This document shows, in pieces, positions 55,366 to 64,000 of a DNA stretch of 64,000 bases. The DNA comes from Staphylococcus pasteuri (GTDB taxonomy: Bacteria; Bacillota; Bacilli; Staphylococcales; Staphylococcaceae): positions 1 through 64,000 of the forward strand of contig NZ_RXWW01000078.1 of the NCBI RefSeq assembly GCF_003970495.1, in the 5' to 3' direction. The first letter of the stretch is position 1. Each line of letters opens with the position of its first letter. Under the pieces are notes generated by a model. That model saw only the letters and a program-made list of their open reading frames with translations. It was not told the origin of the DNA and searched no databases. Position numbers and translations under genes: made by a program.

Positions 55366-56967
55366 TTATAATAATACTGATAAGATAAATGTCCAAATAC
55401 AGATGAATATTAGTAAGCCAATACTATATCTCAAAGTCATTTTTAGTAATTCAGATTCTTTACCTACTTCTTTAACAGCTGCAGTTGCAATAGCAATAGA
55501 TTGTGGTGAAATTAATTTAGCTGCAACCCCACCAACTGTATTAGAAGCAACAAGTAATGAACCACTCGTACCAATTTGTTGTGCTACAGATGCTTGGATA
55601 GGCGCAAATAATGAGTTGTTATTAACTACTGATCCAGTCATGAACACGCCAATCCAACCTAATATTGGAGAAAGTAATGGGAATACGTTTCCAGCTTTAG
55701 CAATACCTTGACCCATTGCACTACTTAATCCACCATAAGTAGTTATTTTAGAAATAGCTAATATGAAGCAAATTGTTAAAATAGGTAACCATAATTCTTT
55801 GAAAGTTACACCGAATAAACGTCCCGCATCACCAAAGCCAACTTTTTTAGACATTAATACTGTAATAATAATAGTGATTAAAATCGCAGTACCAGTTTGA
55901 CCTATAAGATTTAATGATAATGTAATTGGTTTATGTGCAACTTCACTAAATGTTCCCGGTAAATTAAAGTTAAATACTAATCCAGAAAGTTTACCATTAG
56001 GTAAGAATAAATTTTTAAATGATGGTGCGCTCCAAATCATAACGATAACTGTTAAGATAACAAATGGGCTCCATGCATAGAAAATTGATTTTGCGCTATG
56101 ATGTTTAACTGGTTCAGGTTCAACATCTTTTTGTATTCTAAATGTATGTTTCGGTTGGAATTTTCTTGAGAATAAAGCTAAAGCTAACATTGATGCTAAT
56201 GGAGGAATAATATCTGCTAATTCTGGTCCATTAAATACAGTTAGTAAAGCTTGTAATACAGTATACGTAATAGAAACGACTAATATTGAAGGTAATGTTT
56301 CTTTAATTCCTTTAAAACCATCAATTATAAAGATTAATAAAAATGGTATGAAGAAGTTAATAATAACTAAAGTAAATACTGATGTTTGGGATACTCCCAT
56401 TGCTGTTACACCACCAGGTAAATGAAGTGTATCAACAATCCCCACTGGAATACCAATGGCACCAAATGCACCTGAAGCTGCGTTAGCTACTAAACACAAC
56501 ATAGCAGCTTGTAAAGGTTTAAAGCCCAATTGCGCTAATAATAAAGCACAAATTGCAATCGGAACACCAAATCCTGCTGCCCCTTCTAAAAAGGCATTAA
56601 ATGAAAAACCTATCAATAATAACTGGATACGTTGGTCTTGAGAAATACTTGTAATACTATCTTGAATCGTAGAAAATTGTCCAGATTCTAATGTGATTTT
56701 ATATAGTAATACAGCCATCATTACAATATAACCAATTGGAATAATACCTTGGAAGAAACCTTCCACTACCGCACCTGAAGCAATTCCTACAGGTAATTTA
56801 AAGAATGGAATTGCAATCAATAAAGTAACGACTAATGTTGTTATAGCAGCATAAATCCCTTTCATTTTGAAAACAGTTAAACATAATAAAAATAAGATAA
56901 TTGGTACTGCAGCAATAATACTTGATAACACTAAATTATCAAATGGATTGAATGAATTTACTAACAT
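55366..56967 (-). CDS. lctP: L-lactate permease
   Basis: A 533-residue LctP/LldP-family permease with about twelve to thirteen helices. It has the conserved segments FNAFLEGAAGFGVPIAI, ANAASGAFGAIGIPVGIVDT and GWIGVFMTGSVVNNNSLF. It carries lactate (and glycolate) with protons. A perfect Rex site lies 115 bases upstream, so expression should rise when NADH is high. GGAAGAG precedes the ATG. Its neighbour mqo completes a lactate-utilisation/redox block. Confidence 0.95.
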   Translation of the reverse strand: MLVNSFNPFDNLVLSSIIAAVPIILFLLCLTVFKMKGIYAAITTLVVTLLIAIPFFKLPVGIASGAVVEGFFQGIIPIGYIVMMAVLLYKITLESGQFSTIQDSITSISQDQRIQLLLIGFSFNAFLEGAAGFGVPIAICALLLAQLGFKPLQAAMLCLVANAASGAFGAIGIPVGIVDTLHLPGGVTAMGVSQTSVFTLVIINFFIPFLLIFIIDGFKGIKETLPSILVVSITYTVLQALLTVFNGPELADIIPPLASMLALALFSRKFQPKHTFRIQKDVEPEPVKHHSAKSIFYAWSPFVILTVIVMIWSAPSFKNLFLPNGKLSGLVFNFNLPGTFSEVAHKPITLSLNLIGQTGTAILITIIITVLMSKKVGFGDAGRLFGVTFKELWLPILTICFILAISKITTYGGLSSAMGQGIAKAGNVFPLLSPILGWIGVFMTGSVVNNNSLFAPIQASVAQQIGTSGSLLVASNTVGGVAAKLISPQSIAIATAAVKEVGKESELLKMTLRYSIGLLIFICIWTFILSVLL

Positions 56968-57081
56968 AGTATGACTCTTCCTTTACTTTAAATTTGTTTG
57001 TCTCTAGCTAGAGTTATATCAAAATAAAAATATTTATTATCTTTGATTGTGAGTCTTCTTCAAATTGAATTCATTTATAAC

Positions 57082-57099
57082 TTGTGAACTTTTTCACAA
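57082..57099. promoter_or_regulatory. Rex-binding site upstream of the lactate permease
   Basis: TTGTGAACTTTTTCACAA: perfect inverted arms TTGTGAA and TTCACAA around a four-base centre, the published staphylococcal Rex pattern. Rex represses lactate and fermentation genes when NADH is low; lctP is a known Rex target in S. aureus. Confidence 0.85.
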
Positions 57100-57206
57100 T
57101 TAAAATATATCATCTTATCGTTAAAATTACAACATTGATTTTATAGTTTTGCCCAATTATTTCCCTTTATTTTTTTATTCTTTATTTTTGTCTCAAAAGC
57201 TTGTAA

Positions 57207-57220
57207 TGATAACGCTTACA
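57207..57220. promoter_or_regulatory. cre box between lctP and the CDP-glycerol transferase gene
   Basis: Read on the minus strand it is TGTAAGCGTTATCA, matching all 14 cre consensus positions. It lies 240 bases upstream of lctP and 87 bases upstream of the divergent gene. It completes the annotation of this 339-bp spacer (56968-57306) together with the Rex site. Confidence 0.75.
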
Positions 57221-57306
57221 TAAATCGTTAAACGTCCTCATTATGAATTAATGTGTTACACATGATAAAATAAGAAGAATAAATTTAGCCTAAAGAGGTC
57301 AGCGAT

Positions 57307-58989
57307 ATGATAAAGCAAATTAATATAACTAGTTTAGAAAACTTAGATATTCAACTTATGAAAGCTTTAGATGAAGGATATACACATTTTGTTCCATACT
57401 CTAATGATATAATGCTTCATCAAAAAATGCTTGATGCTGTTGAATTAAAGAGCACTTCAATTATTGTTGATTATACAATAGATAAAACCTATTTAAATGA
57501 TTGCAGATATTTTGGGTTAGAAACAGTTGATTTTATAGATTGGGTTAAAAATATTAATCACTTTCCTAATGTGATTTATGAAATTAAATCTGCCCTAGTT
57601 CATCTTGAAAAATTTAATATTGAGACTATTTTTGATTTAGCTTTAGTAACCATTTTAAAAGGCCAACTTGCAGTAGATGGACATGTTGTCTTTGATTTTA
57701 AAACACCTATTTATACTAGTAGTCAACTTTGGTCATCTATTGATAAAAATAATATTAGTAAAATAAATCAATTTTATTTAAACAAAATCGCATATGAACA
57801 TCGTCAAAAAATCCCATTCCCTAGATTTACTTATAATGATCATAGTGAATTAAGATACTCAGATTCTGTATTGTTAAGTACAAAATTCAGATTACCTAAG
57901 TGGATGTTCAAACCATTTAAAAATCATTCTTTAAAAAAACATAGAGAATTAAGTTATATCTATGATAAAGATAAGTCATTGCTTAAAGAACATGTTGTCT
58001 TTATGGGATTTGATTATGGTTATCGTGGTAATTCTAAATACTTATTTAATTATTTTGTTAAGAGAAATCCAACCATCAATACTTATTTTGTGACAAATGA
58101 TAGACAAGGGCCACATTTTATATCACCTGAGGATTCTGAAACAAAATCTATGATAGAAACTGCTAAAGTAGTTGTCACGGAAAGTTATATTCCAGATGAC
58201 ATCAAACCAAATGGTACTATTATTCAACTTTGGCATGGTACTCCAATTAAAAAATTATTTTTAGATAGTCATGAACCAAACCAAAACTTAAATATATATA
58301 ATTATAGAGCTCGTAAATATAACAAGTTAGCTAAACAAGATTACTTAGTATGTGATTCAAAATTTGCTATGGATATGTTCCATACAGCTTTCCCTACTCA
58401 TGATACTGAAGTGTTACCTATTGGTTATCCACGCGTGCAATATTTACTAAACAAACTAAGTGAGTCATCATTTTATGAACAACTCAAACGCGACTTAAAT
58501 TGCGATCTAAATAAACCAATATTACTTTATGCTCCAACTTGGTTATCAAATAATGAGTTAGACCCAACATTACCAATCACCGACCAATTATTGGATAAAT
58601 ATAACGTTATATTTAAAGGTCATGTCGAAAGTAGTCAAACCGTAAACTTACCTGATGAAGTGATTATTCCTCAAAAAGGAATAGAAACTCAAGATTTACT
58701 ACTTATTTCTGATATCGTACTTACAGATTATTCATCTATAGTATTTGATGCACTAACAATTGATAAACGTGTATGCTTATATACACCTTATCATGACCAA
58801 TACAAAGAAGAGCGAGGTATTTATAATCGTGTGATGAAAAGCTTAGCTAATGTTTGGTATACGGATCCTGATTTATTACTAAATGATTTAGTAACAGATA
58901 TGATTCCTAAAAACGATAATCCGTATATCAATAAAAATAATCAATCCTTACAATATCTTACGAAGCTAATTCAAAAAGAGTTAAAATAA
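57307..58989 (+). CDS. CDP-glycerol glycerophosphotransferase-family protein
   Basis: A 560-residue protein. The N-terminal 190 residues have no known motif to me. The C-terminal Glyphos_transf domain (about 215-555) shows the two active-site His regions of the family: QLWHGTPIKKLF near residue 315, and a later VIFKGH. It also has YAPTWLSN and TDYSSIVFDAL (phosphate-binding Ser pair region). Members transfer glycerol- or ribitol-phosphate from a CDP donor to teichoic acid linkage units or chains. AGAGGTC precedes the ATG. It has about 30% of the length of the fused TagF missing at its N-terminus (no GT2 domain), so it is a different class of the same family. Confidence 0.88.
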   Translation: MIKQINITSLENLDIQLMKALDEGYTHFVPYSNDIMLHQKMLDAVELKSTSIIVDYTIDKTYLNDCRYFGLETVDFIDWVKNINHFPNVIYEIKSALVHLEKFNIETIFDLALVTILKGQLAVDGHVVFDFKTPIYTSSQLWSSIDKNNISKINQFYLNKIAYEHRQKIPFPRFTYNDHSELRYSDSVLLSTKFRLPKWMFKPFKNHSLKKHRELSYIYDKDKSLLKEHVVFMGFDYGYRGNSKYLFNYFVKRNPTINTYFVTNDRQGPHFISPEDSETKSMIETAKVVVTESYIPDDIKPNGTIIQLWHGTPIKKLFLDSHEPNQNLNIYNYRARKYNKLAKQDYLVCDSKFAMDMFHTAFPTHDTEVLPIGYPRVQYLLNKLSESSFYEQLKRDLNCDLNKPILLYAPTWLSNNELDPTLPITDQLLDKYNVIFKGHVESSQTVNLPDEVIIPQKGIETQDLLLISDIVLTDYSSIVFDALTIDKRVCLYTPYHDQYKEERGIYNRVMKSLANVWYTDPDLLLNDLVTDMIPKNDNPYINKNNQSLQYLTKLIQKELK

Positions 58990-59009
58990 CTAGAAACTAA
59001 TGTTCTTAT

Positions 59010-59055
59010 AAAGGCGTATCACAAAGTATTTACATTTGATGATACGCCTTTTTTA
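59010..59055. terminator. Bidirectional rho-independent terminator
   Basis: AAAGGCGTATC pairs with GATACGCCTTT around an 18-base loop, with a long T run on the + strand and A run on the other side. It lies between the CDP-glycerol transferase and the convergent lipoprotein gene. Confidence 0.88.
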
Positions 59056-59083
59056 TATCTATATATTTTGAAATAACATACTT

Positions 59084-59845
59084 TTATTTTCCATAAGCTG
59101 GGTCAACAACAACTGGTTCGCCTTGGCTATTTACAGTAACTATAGAATAAACACCATTTTGTTGTGGGTCTTTGAAACTAAATACATATCTATAATTGGC
59201 ATTCTCACCTTCAATTGCATAGTCATTATACGTTTTATTACTACTGCCATATAAATTTGCTTCTTGTCTTGCTAAATCTAAAGCAGTTTGGAAGTTAGGT
59301 AATTGTTTTAATGCAGTTGATTGATTAACATTTGATTTTGATAAATTTCTAGCTACTGATGTGGCATTTTCTGATTGATATGGTGCTACGTAACCACTTG
59401 TACTTTGTGTTGATTGTGAAGATTGATTTGATGTTTTTTGATTGTTAGTATTACTAGCAGTTTGGTTTGAATTATTATTAGATGTATTCGCGTCATTCAT
59501 ATTATTAGATTGCTGAGTTGAATTGTCAGTACTTTTAGCTTGTTGATTTGAATCATTTCCACTATTATCATCTTGATTCTGACTTGTTGAATCATTACCA
59601 CTTGTATTGTTTTGGTCATCGTTTTGATCATTATTTTGGTCATCTTTACTTTCCTTAGAATTGCTTTGATCATCTTTATTTGATGTTTTATCTTTTGAAT
59701 GATCATTTGACTTTTTATCCTTTTGTTCAGTTTTAGATGACTCATCTTTAGAGTTGTCTTTATCTTTGTTGCTATCATCATTCGAACATGCTGTGGCACC
59801 TAATAAAAGTGATAATGCCAACAAACTCGTATATAATTTTTTCAT
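59084..59845 (-). CDS. Asp/Asn/Ser-rich lipoprotein (TpgX-like)
   Basis: A 253-residue lipoprotein. The signal peptide ends in a lipobox, LGATAC with the lipidated Cys20. Residues 21-160 are extremely hydrophilic (almost only D, N, S, K, Q, T), with many short DDQN/NDQN repeats, and would act as a flexible spacer through the wall. The folded C-terminal domain (about 165-253, [17 protein letters not shown] to VVDPAYGK) resembles the staphylococcal TpgX-type domain as I recall it. The function is unknown. The base composition of the linker makes other-frame reads look like protein; those are shadows. Confidence 0.85.
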   Translation of the reverse strand: MKKLYTSLLALSLLLGATACSNDDSNKDKDNSKDESSKTEQKDKKSNDHSKDKTSNKDDQSNSKESKDDQNNDQNDDQNNTSGNDSTSQNQDDNSGNDSNQQAKSTDNSTQQSNNMNDANTSNNNSNQTASNTNNQKTSNQSSQSTQSTSGYVAPYQSENATSVARNLSKSNVNQSTALKQLPNFQTALDLARQEANLYGSSNKTYNDYAIEGENANYRYVFSFKDPQQNGVYSIVTVNSQGEPVVVDPAYGK

Positions 59846-59992
59846 CAGTACAACCTCCTAAATAATATTTTTTATTTCCAAAACATCTTCTCACCCTTTT
59901 TGTATTTATCTCTCTTTTTAAATATATGAACACACCAATGTCTTGGTCTACAATTAAGCATGTATTTTTCATAAAAAGAAACGAATATAAAA

Positions 59993-60030
59993 AGGGTATA
60001 ATATTTAATTACTCATAAATATTATACCCT
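59993..60030 (-). terminator. Rho-independent terminator of tagF
   Basis: A perfect 15-bp stem, AGGGTATAATATTTA (59993-60007) with 60016-60030, then TTTTTATATT on the minus strand. It lies about 36 bases after the TagF stop. Confidence 0.92.
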
Positions 60031-60065
60031 AAATTTATTAATTTTTCGTGTTATTTTATTAAAGT

Positions 60066-62228
60066 TTATTCTTCAATATTTTTATGAATTAATTCACCAA
60101 TATATTGTGATGCTTTACCATCATCTACTGAACAGAATCGATTATAAAAGGCATCAATTTTATCTTGATAATCATGTTGAACTTTATCTAAGTCTTTAAG
60201 TTGTTTAGCTAATCCGTATGGTTCAGTAAAAATAGGACCTGGTAAATCTTTTTTATAATCCATATAGAATCCACGTAAACCTTTATCATACTTGTCTATA
60301 TCATATGCAAAGAAGAATTGTGGACGTTTTAAAATGCCGTAATCAAACATTACTGATGAGTAATCTGTGATTAGACAATCACTGACTAAGAATAATTCTG
60401 AAACATCATTATAATTTGATACATCGATAGCAAAGTTTTCAAATCCAGTTAAATCGATAGCATTTGAAATTAAATAATGCATACGTAATAAAATGACATA
60501 GTCTTCTCCTAATTCGTTGTATAGGTTGTCTAAGTCGATTTTTAATTCAAATAGATACTTACCTTTACTTACGAATTCATCATCTCTCCAAGTAGGTGCA
60601 TACATGATGACTTTTTTATCTTCTGGAATGTTTAAATTCTTTTTGATTTCATTTTTAAATTCTTCGTCGTCTGCTCTATTTACTAAAACATCATTTCTAG
60701 GATATCCAATTTCTAAAATTCTTGGTTCATCCATCCAGAACGCACTTTTGAATATTTCTGATGAATATCTATTAGGTGAGATTAAATAATCCCATCTTGA
60801 CGTTTCACGGTTGAAATTACGTTTATATTTTGGTGTTGTGGTACCTGGCATACGAACTACTTTCATATCATTTGCTAAACGTTTTAATGGTGTACCATGC
60901 CATGTTTGGATGTATGTTTGATTTTCTTTTTTATTTAAATATAAAGGCAATCTTGCATTTGAAACCCAGTGACTAGCTTCTGAATAAGCTTGATAAAATG
61001 CTTCTGAATTACGCTTAACCACTTCAGCGTCACCTGGGATAACATGGTTATTTGGGTTTTTAAATGACCATACATAACGATAATTTGGATAATATTTTTG
61101 CATATATTCATAAATATATTTTGGACTATCACTATAATTTTTACCACCGAATGATTCAAACACAATCGTTTTAGGTTTTACGTTTTCTTGTTTATCTGTT
61201 AATTCATAAACTGAACGATTTTTATTTTTATTACGTAAGACAATATTTTTCACATGTCTTAATGTTTTTCTGAACTGGTTAACTTGGAACGCTTTGTCAG
61301 TGTCATCATTAATCAGAAGAATCGTCTCAATTTTATTAATAAGATGTTGATGTTTGATTAAATTAACGTTTAAATAACGTGCTAATTCAACTAATGTTTC
61401 TTTGTGTGCAGCATATCTTTTCTTAATATCATGATGTGTTGGATCAAAATCTCTTGCAATTTGTTGTTCCAACTTGTCAATAATGAATGTTTTTGTTTCT
61501 TTAATTGTGACACGATTCATAGCATCGTAGAACATTTTGACATAATCTTCGAATAAAATATCAAAGTCTTGTTCACTCAATGTTGTACCTTCGAATGGGT
61601 CATATACTTCTCCTCGATAGTAGAAGGAGAAATTGGTAATTCTCATGAATTTATTTACATATTTAGAGTATTCGATGACGAAAGACCAATCCGTATATAC
61701 ACTCAAATATTCGTTGAATTCCAATTGATGTGCTTTTACAATTGCTGTTCTAAAAATAATATTACAAGCTGTTTGCTTTCTTAAAAATGAATTTATATTA
61801 CTTTTACCAACATAATAATTAACTTTTACTCTATCTAAATCAACAAATTGTGGCTTTTTAAGCGTAAACGAATGTATAGGAGCTATTAAACCATCAGTGA
61901 AATTAAATTTTTCCAAATAAAAAGTAATGGCATAAGATGCAAGTTCATCATCTGCATCTAAAAACATGAAATAAGGTGTTTCTACTTCTTTCATTGCAAC
62001 ATTACGAGCATGTGCATGTCCTTGATTCTCTTCTAATTTAATGTAATTGATTTTCTTATCATAATCTTTAAGTGACTCGTTCATTAATCTCTCAGTTTGA
62101 TCGGTAGAACCATCGTTTACAATGATAACCTCAAAGTCCTGAGTACGTTGTTGCTTAATACTTTCTATACAATTTTGGATATATTCCTCTGAATTGTAAT
62201 AAGTGACAATAATCGTCAATGAATGCAT
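60066..62228 (-). CDS. tagF: TagF-type poly(glycerol phosphate) polymerase, GT2 + CDP-glycerol transferase fusion
   Basis: A 720-residue bifunctional protein, almost exactly the length of the S. epidermidis TagF (721). Residues 1-220 form a GT2 domain (LTIIVTYYN, VNDGSTDQTE, then FLDADDELASY). A helical linker leads to the CDP-glycerol:glycerophosphotransferase domain (about 340-715), with QTWHGTPLKRLANDMK (first catalytic His), APTWRDDEF, LRMHYLIS (second His), and TDYSSVMFDYGILKRPQFF. It extends the glycerol-phosphate chain of wall teichoic acid. The enzyme is membrane-associated by basic residues, without a helix. AAAGGACG precedes the ATG. It is on its own, away from other tag genes visible here. 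Confidence 0.93.
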   Translation of the reverse strand: MHSLTIIVTYYNSEEYIQNCIESIKQQRTQDFEVIIVNDGSTDQTERLMNESLKDYDKKINYIKLEENQGHAHARNVAMKEVETPYFMFLDADDELASYAITFYLEKFNFTDGLIAPIHSFTLKKPQFVDLDRVKVNYYVGKSNINSFLRKQTACNIIFRTAIVKAHQLEFNEYLSVYTDWSFVIEYSKYVNKFMRITNFSFYYRGEVYDPFEGTTLSEQDFDILFEDYVKMFYDAMNRVTIKETKTFIIDKLEQQIARDFDPTHHDIKKRYAAHKETLVELARYLNVNLIKHQHLINKIETILLINDDTDKAFQVNQFRKTLRHVKNIVLRNKNKNRSVYELTDKQENVKPKTIVFESFGGKNYSDSPKYIYEYMQKYYPNYRYVWSFKNPNNHVIPGDAEVVKRNSEAFYQAYSEASHWVSNARLPLYLNKKENQTYIQTWHGTPLKRLANDMKVVRMPGTTTPKYKRNFNRETSRWDYLISPNRYSSEIFKSAFWMDEPRILEIGYPRNDVLVNRADDEEFKNEIKKNLNIPEDKKVIMYAPTWRDDEFVSKGKYLFELKIDLDNLYNELGEDYVILLRMHYLISNAIDLTGFENFAIDVSNYNDVSELFLVSDCLITDYSSVMFDYGILKRPQFFFAYDIDKYDKGLRGFYMDYKKDLPGPIFTEPYGLAKQLKDLDKVQHDYQDKIDAFYNRFCSVDDGKASQYIGELIHKNIEE

Positions 62229-62380
62229 CTAATACGTCCTTTCCAACGATAAATCTTTTATTTATAACAATATATTTTAAACATAATTTAAAAAATTAAC
62301 GTCATCATTATATCTGAATTTGAACTAAGATGCGAATATTTCAATACTTTTAATTGATTATAAAAGTCAATTATTTGAAA

Positions 62381-62893
62381 TTATAATTCTTTTTCCATAA
62401 TAATATCTCTATCAACAACATCACCTGTATAGAATTCATGTTGACCAGTCTGAACAAATCCTCTTGATTTATAAAATTGAATTGCATTTGGATTATGTTC
62501 CCACACACCAAGCCATATTTTAGATTTTCCAAATGATTTGGCTTTTTCTACAGCTAAATTAATCAATTCTTTACCTCTTCCTCCACCTTGATGAGTTTGA
62601 TAGAAGTAAATACGTTGTACTTCTAGGTAATCTTCTCCATGAGGTTCAGTTTGTGCGTTATCAATATTAAATTTCGTATATCCAACAATTTCATTATTTT
62701 CTTTAAAAAAGTAATGGAAAGATTCGGGATTGTTTAATTCTGTTTTTAACTTTTCAATATTATATGCGTCCTCAAAAAACTTTTGTAAATTTTCTTCAGT
62801 ATAATATGGTTTAAATGTTTCATAAAATGTATCAATAGCTATTTTTTGAAGTGCTTTAACATCTTCAATATTAATTTCTTCAATTTGTCTCAT
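62381..62893 (-). CDS. GNAT-family N-acetyltransferase
   Basis: A 170-residue acetyltransferase of the GNAT fold. The acetyl-CoA pyrophosphate-binding loop is QGGGRGKELINLAVEKA (around residue 105-121), preceded by VQRIYFYQTHQ and followed by IWLGVWEHNPNAIQFYKSRGF, a typical GNAT C-terminal strand-helix. The closest relatives by pattern are PaiA-like spermidine or small-molecule acetyltransferases; the substrate is not known. GGGGGATT lies upstream of the ATG. Confidence 0.9.
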   Translation of the reverse strand: MRQIEEINIEDVKALQKIAIDTFYETFKPYYTEENLQKFFEDAYNIEKLKTELNNPESFHYFFKENNEIVGYTKFNIDNAQTEPHGEDYLEVQRIYFYQTHQGGGRGKELINLAVEKAKSFGKSKIWLGVWEHNPNAIQFYKSRGFVQTGQHEFYTGDVVDRDIIMEKEL

Positions 62894-63069
62894 TATATGA
62901 TAATCCCCCTTTAGTAATGCAATTTAACAATACTCTATATTATTTTTCAGAATATTTCATTTATTATATATTATAAACTAGAATAATTGAAGACGATTAA
63001 ACTATTTTGAGTGAAATGCATTTAATATAACTACGACGATTAAATTACTACAAAAACCAAATTATTTAT

Positions 63070-63084
63070 TGATAATCTTTATCA
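63070..63084. promoter_or_regulatory. Fur box upstream of tatA
   Basis: TGATAATCTTTATCA matches the 7-1-7 Fur pattern TGATAATnATTATCA with one mismatch. It lies 51 bases before the tatA start. In S. aureus tatAC is linked with the iron-regulated fepABC genes; iron control here is therefore plausible. Confidence 0.75.
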
Positions 63085-63134
63085 ATAAGTATAAAGTTAT
63101 AATTAATCAAGTACTATTATAAAGGATGATAAAA

Positions 63135-63353
63135 ATGGAAAACATGTTTGTATTAGGAATCGCTGGACCAACAAGCCTTGTCATTATAAGTATTATTGCA
63201 TTAATTATTTTTGGACCAACTAAATTACCTCAATTTGGTCGTGCTATTGGATCTACGTTAAAAGAATTTAAATCAGCTGCTGAAAATATAGATGAAGATT
63301 CTACAGAAACTCCCAGTAAATCTTCAAAATCACAACGTGAACAATCAAAATAG
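63135..63353 (+). CDS. tatA: Twin-arginine translocase subunit TatA
   Basis: A 72-residue TatA: a short periplasmic N-terminus, one membrane helix (about 10-26, with [17 protein letters not shown] forming the FGP hinge and amphipathic helix), and an acidic/Ser-rich tail. AAAGGA eight bases before the ATG at 63135 gives the usual TatA length; the earlier ATG at 63126 lies inside that site. It forms the pore with TatC downstream; in staphylococci this minimal TatAC system exports the FepB peroxidase. Confidence 0.95.
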   Translation: MENMFVLGIAGPTSLVIISIIALIIFGPTKLPQFGRAIGSTLKEFKSAAENIDEDSTETPSKSSKSQREQSK

Positions 63354-64000
63354 TGCTACTTTACTAGAGCACTTCACTGAATTAAGACAACGCTTAGTAC
63401 GCGTACTCATATCATTTATTGTCGCAACTATTATCATTTATATATCGTCTCATTGGTGGATTAAACCTTTTTTACATTATATAAAGCGTTCAGATGTAAC
63501 ATTGCATACATTTTCTTTTACTGAAACGATTCAAATTTATATTATGATTATCTTTTCAGTAGCTGTATGTATCATCGCACCCATCATCTTCTACCAACTT
63601 TGGGCATTTATTGCACCAGGTTTACACCACTATGAACGCAAATTTATATATAAATATAGTATTTTTTGCGCTGGATTATTTTTAATTGGTGTTGTATTTG
63701 CCTTCTTTATTGGGTTTCCGCTTATTATTAATTTTTCAATTAATTTATCGGATGCTCTTAGTATTGAACCTATTATCGGTTTAAAGGCATACTTAGGTGA
63801 ATTAATACGATGGTTACTTGTCTTTGGATTTTTATTCCAAATACCCGTGTTATTTATGGGATTAGCTCATTTTGGTTTGATAGATCCTCATCAATTAGGA
63901 AAATATCGTAAATATATTTACTTTGCTTGTTTTGTTGTAGCAAGTATTATAGCACCACCAGATTTAGTTCTTAATTTACTATTAACGTTACCTTTAATCA
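63337..64000 (+). CDS. tatC: Twin-arginine translocase subunit TatC (partial, runs off the window)
   Basis: The frame opens with GTG at 63337 inside the 3' end of tatA (17-base overlap) and reads [20 protein letters not shown], the LxELRxRL N-terminus of TatC. The remaining 221 residues include five helices and [17 protein letters not shown] with the conserved Pro-Gly and Glu region of the first cytoplasmic and periplasmic loops. No ATG or TTG is available nearer to the conserved region, so GTG is the probable start; no strong ribosome site is seen, which fits coupling to tatA. It is cut at position 64000 and is missing its last one or two helices. Confidence 0.93.
   Translation, partial: MNNQNSATLLEHFTELRQRLVRVLISFIVATIIIYISSHWWIKPFLHYIKRSDVTLHTFSFTETIQIYIMIIFSVAVCIIAPIIFYQLWAFIAPGLHHYERKFIYKYSIFCAGLFLIGVVFAFFIGFPLIINFSINLSDALSIEPIIGLKAYLGELIRWLLVFGFLFQIPVLFMGLAHFGLIDPHQLGKYRKYIYFACFVVASIIAPPDLVLNLLLTLPLI

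Noticed and set aside
59497..59799. A 100-residue frame inside the lipoprotein gene, same strand
   Set aside because: It is a frame-shifted reading of the repetitive Asp/Asn/Ser-coding region, giving Lys/Met/Ile-rich sequence without a start signal.

Overview
The window is a low-GC staphylococcal chromosome segment, most likely from a coagulase-negative species. The evidence for genus is AT-rich codon use, strong Gram-positive ribosome binding sites, and a run of neighbourhoods known from staphylococci: hutUIG with lyrA/spdC and rpiA, tcaRAB, hrtBA/hssRS, mqo next to the L-lactate permease, and tatAC. The large fused TagF (GT2 plus CDP-glycerol transferase) is the glycerol-phosphate type seen in species such as S. 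epidermidis rather than the ribitol-phosphate system of S. aureus. The exact species cannot be fixed from the sequence alone. There is no phage, insertion sequence, CRISPR array, rRNA or tRNA. The window is core/accessory chromosome, cut at its right end inside tatC.

Layout. 1-8.9 kb: small membrane proteins, a HAD phosphatase, a BASS transporter, an alpha-glucoside-type PTS IICB with a divergent RpiR regulator (a perfect cre box and a palindrome lie between them), and an NhaC-family carrier under a SAM-I riboswitch. 9-17.5 kb: a stress-type short-chain dehydrogenase with a probable sigma-B promoter, an amidohydrolase/SulP permease pair, and histidine catabolism (hutU-hutI, a divergent LysR regulator, hutG). 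17.7-25.5 kb: lyrA/spdC, a TetX-like flavin monooxygenase, rpiA, a MOSC pseudogene with two nonsense codons, galM, a UPF0060 protein and a NatAB-like ABC exporter. 25.7-38.1 kb: a lone ribulokinase, an XRE regulator with a frameshifted membrane partner, a DUF805 protein, 3-methyladenine glycosylase, a padR-DUF1700-DUF4097 operon, gltS, fni, corA, a thioesterase pair, an esterase and a membrane protein.

38.1-38.8 kb is a gene-free block of degenerate direct repeats with hairpins. 38.8-45.7 kb holds an EmrAB-type drug efflux pair with a divergent TetR regulator and the tcaRAB glycopeptide-susceptibility operon. 45.8-51.8 kb carries a YdcF-like protein, the haem-stress system (hrtBA with an HssR direct repeat, divergent from hssRS) and a LytTR regulator/DUF3021 membrane-protein pair. 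51.8-52.2 kb is a gene-free, highly structured element closed by a 12-bp inverted repeat. 52.2-62.2 kb combines redox metabolism (mqo, lctP with a perfect Rex site) with cell-wall polymer genes (a GT4 glycosyltransferase, a CDP-glycerol transferase, a D/N/S-rich lipoprotein and TagF). The window ends with a GNAT acetyltransferase and tatA-tatC behind a near-perfect Fur box.

Themes: carbon and redox control (four cre candidates, one Rex site), cell-envelope remodelling (lyrA, tcaA, TagF group, LytTR pair), and toxicant export (hrtBA, emrAB, tcaB, NatAB). Starts were moved downstream from the longest open frame wherever a ribosome binding site decided it.
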